From Rhinopithecus roxellana (Eukaryota; Chordata; Mammalia; Primates; Cercopithecidae): 64,000 bases of DNA. Within the stretch, counting starts at the first letter, position 1. Each line of letters starts with the position of its first letter. Location of the stretch: the NCBI RefSeq assembly GCF_007565055.1, contig NC_044550.1:86552033-86616032 (forward strand), in the 5' to 3' direction. The position numbers and the translations under genes are program-made. Shown here one piece after another: positions 1 through 12,012 of this stretch. Below the pieces are notes generated by a model that did no database searches, was not told where the DNA came from, and was given only the letters and a program-made list of their open reading frames with translations.

Positions 1-1914
1 GGTATCATACTAGAAAATATAGCTATAACTTTTCTGGAAGCAGTAAAGCCTCCACTAAAATCCTCAAGGTAATCATTCACATACTGATGTATGCTAATGA
101 CTCCCCCTTAGAAGCCAGGCACAGAAGGTGACAAGCAACAAATTCCAATTTATTCCACAAAGTCGGTCGAAAGTTACAAGCTAATAGTTTGATGACGACC
201 AAAGTCATTAATCAGACTAAATCTTCACAAACCCTTCCTGGAGTCAACAATCTTCACAGATAATGCCACATAGAAATAAAGGTTCTGAATCCCAGGGGTG
301 TGTGTGTGTGTGCGTGCGTGTGTGTGTGTACACATCTGCACAAGAGTAGGCTATATATTGATAGATGGAACAGAAATCTTGTCAGTAATCCCAGTTATCA
401 GTCAGCAGGACAGAAGAAAATATCGTAAGAGTAAACAAATCTGAGGAAAACTCAATATCAAGATTTGGAAAGAAACCAAAATGGTCACCTCAGTTTAACA
501 AGGAGTTAAAAAGTAGCTATCCTTGAACATAAAAAAATTTGTTAATTAACTACTCATACTGATATCTGATTTTGCATTTCTTCAATATTTCAGACTATCA
601 TCAAAAAATATTAATTCATGTTAGCGTGCTGCCTTTCTGCATATCTAATTTGCATATCGACTTAAAAGTCTTTCGCTTGCTTTGTATGCACCATAAAACT
701 GAATATAATGGTGTGCCCCAAGTGTCTGTGTGCACGCACACGCGTGTGCTCCTGGATTAGAAACTGATTTGGCATTGACTACAAGGCTAACCAACAAAAC
801 TGTAAAAGTGAAAGGTCCCATAGAATCCAACAGAAATAAATACATGAAGAAACAGAAAATCCTTAAAAATTGACTTTTAAAATTCTTATTTTTAGATATT
901 TTTCACCAGACCATCTCCCCTCATTTTCTAGCATCATCTTGATGTTTATAATGATAATCATTTTTCAATTTTATTTTCTGTTTTTATTCAAATTTATGTA
1001 GTTGACAATTAGCCAATTATTTACATAGGTGGGAGACATTTCCAAAACCTAATAAGCAGTTGTTATTTTAGAAGCTTAAATTATACAAATGACTCACAGA
1101 AAACTGAAAAGATCGTATATGACAGGTGATAATGTCAGGGAATGAGAAACAAGGGAAAGAAAAAGGAAGGAAAGAAAAATTCTTAGGTAGTCAAAATAGT
1201 CCCCACATCTGTAATTTTTGTAGTGACAAATATTATCTTCGTATCGCAAATGAATAGATTGGTTCAATTCACCTGGATATCAGCAAAAGACCCAAAGGCA
1301 ATAGTAGTTCAGCGTTTAAAAATACACTGTTTCAGTCAACTTAGAAACCAAATGCTCTTAAGAAATAGTCTGTATATCTGCCTTCCAGAGTAGAAGGAAG
1401 TTCAAATGAAAATGAATCTTTATTAGGATATGATAAAACCAAAGATATTACTGGGTTTAGTGGTCCTGTGTCCCTAGAGCCTCTTTTATGCCAAGCTCGT
1501 TCTGTTTCCCTTTTATCAATTCTCTTGTATCAATTAATTCTTTGAGTTAATTGCACATGCAGTTTTAATCTGTTGGTAATTACAAACTAGGAGACAGAAT
1601 TAGCAGTTCTTAGTTTGATTATCTATATAATTAAAAGGGGTGGTAAACTAGAGTTGACAAATAGCATCTTAATCATTTGAATAATCAAACCCCAGAAGCT
1701 TGCTTGGGTGGCTGAATTCCATCTGTTACATTAGTTTAAATTTCAGAATTAATGACTGAAATGTCCATTTAAATCAGTTCTTATGTGTTGAATTTATAGT
1801 ACAAAATGAACAAGGCATATACTCTAAAATTACTTAAACCACCTTCTTTTGTTTGTTTATAATAAGCTGTTTCCAAAAAGATTTAATTAAAACAAAGATT
1901 TGTAGAGTAGAAAA
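1..1914. other. AT-rich intergenic DNA, no gene seen
   Basis: No open frame over about 70 codons and no repeat that I can name, apart from the TG microsatellite listed separately and a purine-rich tract near 1150-1180. Short open frames here lack any recognisable domain and look like chance. Confidence 0.6.
297..330. repeat. (TG)n microsatellite
   Basis: About 16 TG units, interrupted by two CG-containing units, are directly visible. Length polymorphism between individuals is expected for such tracts. Confidence 0.9.
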
Positions 1915-2455
1915 AGTAATATATTTTGCTCGCCCATTGGAAGTGTTCATGGAGGTGATATCTCTATAACAAAGACTGATAAACAAGAGAAAAGTATAAG
2001 AAGCTTGTTTATCAAAGTTTTGTGTAACATGGGAAGCTTCAGAAATGAAGACCCAAAGACTCAGGGAAAACTATATTTTTTATGAAGAATGGACAGTCAT
2101 GTAGAAGTATGATTGGACAAAAATGCAGTATGACCTTATGATAGTAAACTAGGGGAAACTCAGCAAGGCCTATTTCTTCAGATTTGTCTTCGCTTCCAGG
2201 TATGCGGCAGGACATTTGTCACAAGAGAGTCTTCAGGAGGGAAGGTAGGACGTCAGAGAGTGAATTTCCTGGGTTTTATGGCTAGCTTTGGAGTAAAGGA
2301 ATTCTAGTTTCTATGTCCAGCTTCGAGGGAGAAAAATCCAGAGAGAGCTTTCTGCTTCTACTGTCCTCTCAATCCTTGCAGCTCAAAATACTCAGTATGC
2401 CAAGAGACCACATTTTTGGGGTATCGTGTTCTGAGTCCTGACAGATTCGATAGAC
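1915..2455 (+). repeat. Unclassified repeat-like block, possibly an LTR
   Basis: A block less AT-rich than its flanks, containing phrases that feel repetitive (gaagacccaaagactcaggg, and an end resembling ttctgagtcctgaca). It has the general look of a solo LTR, but I could not fix termini or a target duplication and do not name a family. Confidence 0.3.
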
Positions 2456-2574
2456 TAAATTATGTACATCTAGTGAATGCCGGTTAATAATAATGGATAC
2501 CGTTTCTATGTTATAAAAAATCTAAGAAATATGGATAATTCTTTTCATACTATATTCTGTTTAACACTTTGTGT

Positions 2575-2968
2575 GCTGTGATGGTTAATAATGAGTGTCA
2601 ACTAGATTGGATTGGAGAATACAAAGTATTGATGCTGGGTGTGTCTGTGAGGGTGTTGCCAAAGGAGATTAGCATTTGAGTCAGTGGAATGGGAAAGGCA
2701 GACCCACCCTTAGCCTGGATGGGCACAATCTAACCAGCTGCCAGCATGGCTAGAATATAAGCAGGCAGAAAAATATGAAAAGAGAGACTGGCCTAGCCTC
2801 TCAGCCTACATCTTTCTCCCATGCTGGATGCTTCCTGCCCTCGAACATCAGACTCCAAGTTCTTCAGTTTTGGAACTTGGATTGGCTTTCCTTGCTCCTC
2901 GGCCTGCAGACAGCCTATTGTGGGACCTTTGTGGGATCTTGTGATTCTGTGAGTTATACTTAACAAAC
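2575..2968 (+). repeat. Interspersed repeat, family not named (copy 1 of 2)
   Basis: This block shares long matching stretches with 46289-46665, including the cores gcagacccaccct, catctttctcccatgctgga and acatcagactc, and the ending gcctattgtgggac. Copy 1 starts at tgatggttaat and ends in a short (TA)n tract. Two diverged copies in one window prove it is a repeat. I cannot confidently assign the family. The 62-codon open frame inside it is incidental. Confidence 0.6.
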
Positions 2969-4049
2969 ATATATATATATATGAGTTTATAGCAAGTAAG
3001 ACATACTTTTAATCCTTTTTCGGCTATCTGAAGAAACCAGAGGTTTGTAGATAGAGAGCAAATACTAAGAAGCAAATAAGCTTAAGGTAAGTCAGAATAT
3101 ATAAGGGAATTCATTCTGACTAGAAAAGAATGTGATATAGAACAATAGCATTACTGTTGCGTAACATCTTTCTGAATTGCCAAGTATTCGAACAGTTGGG
3201 AAGATACTTTGAAGCTAATAGTAGATTAAAAAATCTTCAAGAAAATAATGACTTCTGGTTCAATATGGTCTGTTACCCTTGGCTGTGAGGCAGCCCCTTT
3301 ACAACCTCAATAAATACTATAATGACAAAGGAGAAGATGAAAATCTCAAGGTCACAAAAAATAAATCTAATTTATTTACCAATTTGCAATTGAGAAGAAA
3401 ATTTAATTAGGATAATGGAAATGAATTGAAGAAAGCAATCAGTGACTTTTACATAATAATATACTCACCCCTCCCTAATCTGAAAAACGGTAGAAAGATG
3501 CTTAATATCTCCCAAGGAAAAAATACAGAAAAAAAAAAGAATGAAAAATGTTTCTCTACAATGTAGGTGCTGCTTTAAAATAACTGATTCCCTTTTCCTA
3601 CCTTCATCTACCACAATTCACGTAGACACTACAGCTCCAGGACAACAACTAGGAAAGAAAGCATCCCTGACTTCAGCAGCAGTATTTGATACAGTCCTAT
3701 GGAAAGGAAAGAATTCTGTGTGGAGGCTGGGAAGGGCAGGTATTGATAACAATGCATAATGGAGATTGTAATTTTTCATGAGCTAAATAGCTGAAAATAA
3801 TAAGAATGAAGGTGTAGAATAGGCAAGTCTCCACCTTAGCAGAGCTCAACTGTTTGAGACAGATGTCTGCAAGTTATTGGGAATTAGGCAGAGAACCAGG
3901 CATCGACACCTGATCATCAACTATAGAACTAGATTTTTCTCAGGGCTGAGAAAAATCCACACTTTCTTTCTATTTGTAATCACTCACTGCATAGATCAAT
4001 TTCTCCTTATCTGGGGCAGAGTAAATAAACTAGGGCCTATATTAATCAT
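2969..4049. other. AT-rich intergenic DNA, no gene seen
   Basis: Nothing recognisable. The 72- and 65-codon frames at 3541 and 3877 have no domain, no conserved composition and no repeat support. Confidence 0.55.
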
Positions 4050-4240
4050 GGTAATACTTGTTAACACTTATTGAAGGCTCAAATTACTAAACAATTTACA
4101 CACATTACCTGACCTATGCTGCAGAATAACCCTATGAGGCGGATGTTCCATTTGACAGAGGAGAAAACTTATTATGTCCCTTGCTCAAGTTCAGACAGAG
4201 GGTAAGAAGTTGTGTGAACCCAGATCTATCTTGAAGCTTA
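4050..4240 (+). repeat. MIR SINE fragment
   Basis: Degenerate MIR body: a ttaacacttattgaaggctc start, ataaccctatgaggcggatg in the conserved core, gacagaggagaaaactta, and a tail resembling gtgtgaacccagatct. This is a mammal-wide ancient tRNA-derived SINE. Confidence 0.75.
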
Positions 4241-4294
4241 CCTGTGACTGACAAAAGGGAAAGGGTCTCTGGTAGACCAGTCAGAAAGAGAACC

Positions 4295-4745
4295 ATGTCC
4301 TAATCCCTGGAACCTATAAATGTTAGCTTATATGGCAAAAGAGACTTTGCAACTGTGATTAAATGAAGGATTCTGAAATGGGGAGGGAGATTATCTGGGA
4401 CTGTCCTGGTGGGCCCCACATGTAATTACAAGTGTCCTTACAAGAGAGGCAGAGGGAGACTTTACTACAGAAGAGAAGATGTGATGACGCAAAAAATAGA
4501 ATGGAGTGATGTGAAAAAGGGCTCCTGAGCCAAGGAATGCAGGTGGCCTCCAGAAGCTGGAAAAGACAAGGAAAGAGATTCTTCCCTAGTGTCTCTGGAA
4601 GGAACTACTCCTGCAGACACCTTGACTTAATTCAGTGAAATTGATTTCAAACTTCTAGCCTCTACAAATATAAGAAAAAATTGGGGATTGTTTCAAGTTA
4701 CCAGGTTTTCGGTAATTTGTTACAGCAGCCTTAGGGAAACTAACA
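4295..4745 (+). mobile_element. MaLR (MLT1-like) LTR, 5' end missing
   Basis: The series cctggaacctataaatgtta, agagactttgcaactgtgat, gtccttacaagagaggcag, ccaaggaatgcaggtggcct and the terminal gtaatttgttacagcagcc...aaactaacacag is typical of old MaLR solo LTRs. The first part of the LTR is not recognisable. Compare the related copy at 26030-26765. Confidence 0.65.
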
Positions 4746-5099
4746 CAGTCTACAATTCTAAAAATTCAGTAAAAGTGTTTAAGTCTAAAAATATTCTGCT
4801 AGACACATGGGAAAATTATAGAAAAGTGCTTGGCATTCTCACTATATTATAGTAAGCCAACTCCTTGAAATAGAAGTCAAAACAATAAGGAAATAACTAA
4901 GAGTTTAACAATAATAATAATTGTAAGTCAAATAAAAATGAAAATTAGCATTTTTAAAAGGGAAGAAATACAAAGAAACCAAAAATGTAATGGCAGAATA
5001 AAAATGTACTTCAGAGTTAGTAGGAGTATAAGTGACAGCATAGAATATCAAATGACTGGATTTGGCAAGCACTCCTAGAATGCAGAAGAAAAGCATCAA

Positions 5100-5670
5100 A
5101 GATGAGAATTATAAGAGAGAAGATTATAGATTAAAGAGCACAAAAAATAAATATCCATCAAAGGAACCACACACATTACTGAAGATGAAACTAGAACAAT
5201 CAGAAATGAAGAAAATATGCTATGTAATAATTTCCTGAGCTGAACAAAAGATTTGAATCATCTGACTATTGGAGTTTATTGAATTTTGGGGTAAGTTTAT
5301 TAAAAGAGACTTGCATACAAATATATTCTGCAAAATTACAGGAGTAAAGAAAATTTAAATGATAAGAATAAAGAAAATTTCATACATATTCAAGAAGAAA
5401 AACATCTGCAAAGGTATAAACTCCAGGTTATTCTCAAATTTCTTCTGTGAAACAGCAAAAGAATCAACAAATAATAGACCACCAACAGAATTTTCAGGAA
5501 AGTGAAAAGTTAAATAAATTTTATAACCAAACTGTCTTCAATGTGTAAAGGCCAGGAAAAAAGTCATTATCAAATATACCAATGCTCTGAAAATTTGCTC
5601 AAAAAACACTTAACTGAAGACTGAAGCATGAATCAATAAAAGAATTTAGAAACCACGGTATAAGAGAACT
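5100..5670 (+). repeat. Old L1/HAL1 ORF1-like remnant
   Basis: An A-rich, coding-strand-biased stretch with phrases recalling the C-terminal part of ancient L1 or HAL1 ORF1 (caaaggtataaactccagg, gctctgaaaatttgctc). No open frame survives. The assignment is tentative. Confidence 0.35.
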
Positions 5671-7475
5671 AGCAATTCTTTGCCTCACCAGTATACTCAG
5701 TTCTCACAGGATCAGGTGCAGTTACATGGATACTACAGCTTGGTCTTAAAGTGTGGTCCTGCCTGGCTTCACCTCACAGTTTCTATTCTGCATATTCTAC
5801 TTTCTTAGGAACCAAACCATTTTCTTCCCCTAGGGTATAAACTTGAACTTACTCACAGTTCAAATGAAATGAGCTTTCAAACGGATTTCTGTTCTATGAT
5901 TATCCAAAGAAACAATAACCAGTTTGTACTGTTAGGCACTTGCAAAGACTAAACATTTTATTTGGTTTAGAACATGTACCCAGAGACCCAATATAATGGC
6001 GATTTTTATTTTCTTATAACTTAAATATGAATTTTCTCTGTTTTAGCAACTCAAACTGAATCACTTGAATCATGACCATGCCCTTCACAAAGCTCTTCCT
6101 TATATCATGGGAGCAGCCTCTGGGTGATCCTATAAAGCTGGGTGGCTTAACTAAGAGAAAAAAAAAATTACAAGCAATTGTCTTTGGGCAGCAGAATACT
6201 AGGTGGCTGTCATGATAATGTTCTGTATTTTCCAAATGTTTTGCAATTAATCATAACTAATGGCAATTTTAGAGAAAACACATTAAAAATAAGTCTTTAT
6301 AATTTTATGTAAAAATGGGCAAAAATTATGTAAAAATTATGAGCAAAGCAAGGTATGGAGAAAGCAAAATGAAGTTTAGAAATGTTTGCCTCTAAGGAAA
6401 CATTAGATTGAGACTAAATTTCACTCATCTTTTTCTAAAGAGAACATTTTGTATTTGTAAAGGAGAAAATAAAATTTGTTTAAACTTCCTTTAATAAAGA
6501 TACATAATAAAATGAATGTTTCCTTTAAATATGCCCTCCATGGCACCTTTGAGGGAGTGGGTGTGCAGTTGGGGGTGGGGGTGGGCAGTGTGTGAACCAC
6601 AGTATCATTAGGTAAAAGTAAGAACTCACATTACCTTCCCAGGAAGGGAGACAGACAGCCTGCTGTGTCATAATAGCTTTACAAAACTTTGGTCTCAGGC
6701 TTACAAAGTGAAGACTCTTGATTAAGAAAATTGGAAGTCCTGATGACAAGTCTATCAAAGACTGACTCCTGCAATGTAGGGGCTACTATCTGGCTTCGTA
6801 ATTTGAAAAAGCCTCTTGTATGGCAGCATATTTGTCATTTTCGTCAGGAAGCACCCTGCCAAACGCAGCTCTTGCGGGCAATGGGCTGCAAACTCCAGCA
6901 GGATTGAGACTGTGTCCCGAACAGTTTTGCTGCCTGCATAACCACAGTTACTGGAACAGGATATGCACTAATTGTGTAGCACTAATGATTGTTCTGGTGA
7001 ACTAGATGATACATGTTTTATAGATGACAGTGAAGTATAGGTTTCTAAACAAGCAAGACAGAGGTCCTGGGGAAAAGTGGACACCGAGTGATAATTTAAA
7101 GGGCATATTCTTAGTAGTCTACCTGAAAAGAAGCAACAATTAACTAGTCTTTTGTTTATCTCACATAATTTGATTTTTTTAAAAAAATACTTATTCCAAG
7201 TTTATCATATATTAATGAATCATATGTACCTTACCTATTTTAGCCAAGGCTTTAATGCCTAAACTCATACATCTCTGATGAAAATGAAAATTTGAAAAGA
7301 CTTTTAGGAAAGTAATTGTCAGTAATAAAAGTCTTTTAAATGTTCATATTTTTTAATACCAATTTCTAAGAGTCTTTCCTAAGAAAATTATCTGAAATGT
7401 GACTAACGGTTAACAAAATTGTTTATTATAGCATTATTTATAATAATTATACAGAAAACATTTAATATACCAAGC
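5671..7475. other. Intergenic DNA, no gene seen
   Basis: AT-rich sequence without a recognisable repeat. One patch at 6835-6930 has several CpG dinucleotides and a higher GC content than its surroundings; it is discussed as a finding. Confidence 0.5.
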
Positions 7476-8005
7476 TTGAGACTGCTACTCTTAGCAACAT
7501 CTGCTTGTAAAGTTGACCTTCAGTTGATATCTTAGAACTCAGCAGGTAAACAATTCCTGATATAAAACTTTCCCTAAATGATAAGAGTGTCTCACTATAC
7601 CCAGACCAATTGTGCAAGCAATATGGTTTTTGCTGAATACCTGCTTTCCTTCCAGAAATCCAGAATGTTGGTACATGCTAGGCAGAGTATGCCTATGTGA
7701 CTAGGCTCCAATAAAAATTGTGCGTACTAAGTTTTAAACATCCCAGGTATATAACACTTCACACATGTTATATGACTTGTTGCTGGAGGAATTCAGGGCA
7801 TCCTTTCTGACTCCATTGGGAGAGAACTATTGGACTCTTGCTCCCGGTTTCCTGTGGATTTCATTCCCTGTACCTCTTCCCTTTGCTGATTTTGCTTTGC
7901 AACCTTTCACTGTAATAAACCTTAGCCATGACTACAACCATATGCTAAGTACTGTGAGATCCTCTAATGAATCACCAAACTTGGGGTAGTCTTTGGGACT
8001 CCAAC
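7476..8005 (+). mobile_element. Class I ERV-like solo LTR
   Basis: About 530 bp beginning TG and ending CA. The 3' half has the usual class I LTR sequence order: a ctccaataaaaatt promoter-proximal segment, tgactccattgggagag, cctgtggatttcattccctg, tttgctgattttgct, the polyadenylation signal region tgtaataaacc (AATAAA near 7913), and an R/U5-like end. No internal retroviral sequence flanks it, so it is probably a solo LTR. The subfamily is not assigned and no clean target duplication was found. Confidence 0.6.
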
Positions 8006-9156
8006 ATAAAAATAAAACTGGAAAAAATATAAATGTAAATATAATATAAATGTCCAGAAATGGGAGACTGGGTAAATTTTACTATATCATGCATTGACTT
8101 ATTCCTCAACAACAAAAGTTATGCTCATGAAATATTTTACATTATAACTGTATTGTAAGAAAAAAGTCTCATATACCTTGTGCTTTTAATTATGGACCAA
8201 AAAAAGTCCATAAACAAAAAGACTTGACGAAATTGTGCCAAAATGATAAAAGTAGTAGCTTTTGGTTTGATCGATTTTTTTTTTTTTTTTCTGTATTCTA
8301 TTCTCTTATTTCTGAATGGGCTGATTGTGGAGTTTATGAAACCTTAAATATCTGACTTACATACAGCCACCTCTTAAGGAATGTTATTCTAATTGTTTTT
8401 TCTCCATATCAATTGCCATTGTACCTAAACCATGGTTTCACTGTGAAACCAGACTTGCCACTGAGCTTTGGAGTACAAGATTAGGAAGCAGTCTGTGAGT
8501 CTGAAGCAAATACATATGAGTTGGACATGAGTGATTAAGCACATTGGACATATTTGGCTCAAACTCTGCCCAGTTTGGTTTCTATACCACACAGAAATAA
8601 CCTGATAAAATCAAATCTTACATGTTAACAGTTTAAAAGCTAGGTGAATGAATAGAAGCAGGCCATGTTAACTGAGAGGTGAACCAACCTCACCAGTTCT
8701 CTCTGAAGCTGGTTGATAATCCCAGCATTGAGAAATCTAGAACCAAGAATGACAGGGGTCAAGGGATGACTTTCCATGATATCTTCACATATAAGCTCCA
8801 TCACTAAAGGAAATTTCTACAGGTTTTATAAAGAAACAGACCTGAACATTTGGTTTTCCAGAATTTCTACAATGAAGAGGTATTTGATGGGTAATGTGAA
8901 AGAATGATTAAGCTTTAGAAAACAAAAACTACCTGCAAAATGCATGGTCATAAATCTTTGGTATTTTATTTATTCACAGGTTATGCATGAGCTAGAATAA
9001 TGGTGCAAATTCTGAGCAAATTCAATGAGCTAGCCTTTTTAGGAAACAAAAATAAGAAACTAATCCCCTAAAAAAGAGTATTTTGTTATTTTCATCAGTT
9101 TTTGATGACTGGTTTGTCAGAAGATTGAAGGTCACTAATGTAACATTATCTTTACT
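8006..9156. other. AT-rich intergenic DNA with a short poly(T)
   Basis: No gene or named repeat apart from a T tract at about 8274-8290. Confidence 0.55.
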
Positions 9157-9476
9157 GAAAGCTCATTGGCCGGGCGCGGTGGCTCAAGCCTGTAATCCCA
9201 GCACTTTGGGAGGCCGAGACGGGTGGATCACGAGGTCAGGAGATCGAGACCATCCTGGCTAACACGGTGAAACCCCGTCTCTACTAAAAAAATACAAAAA
9301 AAAACTAGCCGGGCGAGGTGGCGGGCGCCTGTAGTCCCAGCTACTCGGGAGGCTGAGGCAGGAGAATGGCGTGAACCCGGGAGGCGGAGCTTGCAGTGAG
9401 CTGAGATCTGGCCACTGCACTCCAGCCTGGGCGGCAGAGCGAGACTCCGTCTCAAAAAAAAAAAAGAAAGCTCATT
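9157..9476 (+). mobile_element. AluY (AluYR-type) with target-site duplication
   Basis: A full-length Alu at 9168-9465: both arms, A-rich linker and A tail. It lies between perfect 11-bp direct repeats gaaagctcatt at 9157-9167 and 9466-9476. The CTCAAGCC, GAGACGGG, CTAGCCGGGCGAGG and GAGATCTGGCC variants are those I associate with the youngest cercopithecid Alus. Low divergence and an intact duplication indicate a recent insertion. Confidence 0.93.
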
Positions 9477-10541
9477 AACATAATACATTCAAAAGAGGAA
9501 AAAAAGATCCTGGAGACAAAAACAAAGGGATAACTACAGAACAAAATTTTAGCCCTGCCTATATCTATATATTCATTCCAGATGTTTTACTTTAGAAACT
9601 AGCTTGTCACCTTACAAGGTATGAACTGTATATGACTGGTGGGAACTTCACTAAATTGTAGGCATAGTAATGTGGAGAATTAAATTAAAAATCTGTGTTA
9701 GTACTGAGAGGCTCATGAAGTCCAAGTGATAAAGCTAAAGTAAAATATAAAGATAAAAAGCAAATATCACACATAAATATAAGAAACAAGAATAGTGAAA
9801 TGAGCTAAGGCAAAGACTTTCTATTATTGTGATCAATGTTTACAATTATTAGATGTATGGATTAGCCAATTTCTACCTATCCTTTTCAGTCCTCTCATCA
9901 GAAACAAAGCAAAGTGTAACACAAATCATTATTTCTACTTGTTATCAATATAAGTAAAAGACTAAGTCTTAAGAGGATGAAGAAAAATCTGAATATCAAT
10001 GCTTTGGATGTTATCTATGAAGCTCAGCCACATGGATTCTGCTTCCATCATTACTAATAATTGAAAATTGATGGTACTAATAAAATATTCTAAATATGCT
10101 CTGTCTTCTCCCTCCTACACACCAACAGATCAAATTCAACTTAATTTGGTTCTTTTGAGAAACATAATATGTACTACTTTCATAGAAATTTTAAGAATTA
10201 AGAACAAAATTAAGTTTATTTTTCACTCTATCTTACTGGTCTTACTAACTACTATGTCCACATATGAACCTTCCCTCCAGTTAAACTACTCTACTACCTT
10301 AACCTAAAATAATCTCCACACAGTTGCCTAAGCCATGGTCCTCCAATAACCCATCCTCACTGATCTCTACCTTCCCAAAGTATGGGCAATTTTCAAGGCC
10401 AAGCTGTACCACTATTTTTTATCTTTCCACTCATGATGGTACATTTTAATTCAAAGGAATGTGACGATGTGATAACAAAGATAACCCTGAATCTACTCTA
10501 ATTATTAAAAGGTTAAATAATTCTCAGCTTTATCTTTTTCT
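9477..10541. other. AT-rich intergenic DNA
   Basis: No gene. A weak L2-like match may exist at 10320-10440 (tcaaggccaagctgtaccac), which is too degraded to list separately. Confidence 0.5.
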
Positions 10542-10812
10542 TTTTTTTTTTTTTTTTTTTTTTTTTTGAGACAGACTCTGACTGTTGCCCAGACTGGAGT
10601 GCAGTGACATGATCTCGGCTCACTGCAACCTCTGCCTCCCAGGTTCAAGCGATTCTCTTGCCTCAGCCTCCTGAGCAGCTGGAATTATAGGTACGCACCA
10701 CCACATCTGGCTAATTTTTGTATTTTTAGTGGAGATGGGGTTTCACCATGTTGGCCAGCTGTTCTCAAACTCCCAAACTCAAGTGATCTGTCCACCTCAG
10801 CTTCCTAAAAGT
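10542..10812 (-). mobile_element. AluS-like, antisense, 5'-truncated
   Basis: Read on the + strand: a long T tract, then gagacagactctgactgttg, ctcactgcaacctctgcctc, and a break in ctcagcttcctaaaag, so roughly the first 45 bases of the Alu are missing. Flanks agctttatcttttt and agctttttcttttc resemble a degraded duplication. This suggests that the copy inserted already truncated. Confidence 0.85.
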
Positions 10813-10994
10813 GAGCTTTTTCTTTTCAGTATTTAGAAAAATATACCTTGCAATCACTTCACTGATCCTGATATGCTGACATGAATGACCATGGAGAAGG
10901 AGAACTACTAATATCCACCACAGGAACAGAAAACACCCCATTGCCTTGTACTATAGATTACAAAAGGGATTACCTTTCCTTGCATTCTAATTCA

Positions 10995-11085
10995 GCCACA
11001 AGACTGCAAATTCCTTATAAGACATGAATGACATCTAAAATTAATTTGTATTCCTATATACATATAGCACAGCATTTTGTATGGT
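10995..11085 (+). repeat. L2-like LINE fragment
   Basis: Degenerate order caagactgcaaattcctt, catgaatgacatcta, ttgtattcctatatacatatagcacagc matches the 3' end of L2/MIR3-type elements. Confidence 0.45.
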
Positions 11086-11889
11086 CACGTTTCAAAACAT
11101 GAACAAAAAGTCCTTAGTCAACACTTCTTTGCCTTTAAAACTCAGAGGACATTTTCACTTTCATTCTGTACATTTATAACAAAAGCCTTTATCCTTTTAA
11201 AAGATGGAAGCAAAAAAAGATGTAACAACTCCATCTGTATTTGAATGAAGCCTCTATCAAATATAATGAAACATGGACATTAGAACAATTACTATATATT
11301 AGTTCATATTAATATGTTGTTAATTTTAGGTGATGTATTTTGATTGTGCTTTAAGAAGAGATTCTTCATCTTTTATAAACAAGCTGAAAAATATTTATGA
11401 ATGGATATCAAAGAATTTGCCTCATCTAATCCAAGCTGAGAAGGGAATTGGATGGGTGCGTGGATAAAATAATACTGGCCATGAATTCATAATTATTGGA
11501 GCTGGATGATGAATATTTGTGGATTTATTATCCTAGTTTCTTTACTTTTGTATATTTAGATTTTCCATAATAAAATGGTTTTTTACTTTGTTCCAAAATG
11601 CACAAACTTTTCCAATGCCAAGAAAAGTTTGAATTAAACATCTATTCATGAGGAAAAGAGATCAGACTCACAGCAAAACATGAATAATACTACTTTTCCA
11701 ACAAAGTGTGGCTTTAAAAAACAAAGAATGGAACTGCATTATAAAGTGCTAGGAGGCACATCTAAGCAATCCCCCAAGCAACTCTCCAGATCCTCACAGG
11801 GTGACTGTTGAAAATACTGTAAACTCCTACATCAGAACTATTCTGTTAGACCAAAGCATCAGAAATGTGTTTACTTGCTTATTAGCTAT

Positions 11890-12012
11890 CTTCTCAACTA
11901 GAATGTAAGTGCCACTAGGTCAACGTCTTTACTTTGTACTCCAGTATCTCTCCAGCAACAAGCAGTGCATCTAGCCCAGATAGCAGGTACTCAATACACA
12001 TTTGTCAATTAT
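11890..12012 (+). repeat. L2 LINE 3' end
   Basis: The segments ctagaatgtaagtgccacta, ttgtactccagtatctctcc and gcaggtactcaatacacatt follow the order of the L2 3' terminus (size-and-count phrase, then a 'last three months'-like tail ending in CAATA...). Confidence 0.6.

Noticed and set aside
7476..8005. A provirus with internal genes around the class I LTR
   Set aside because: No gag, pol or env-like sequence was seen within several kilobases on either side.
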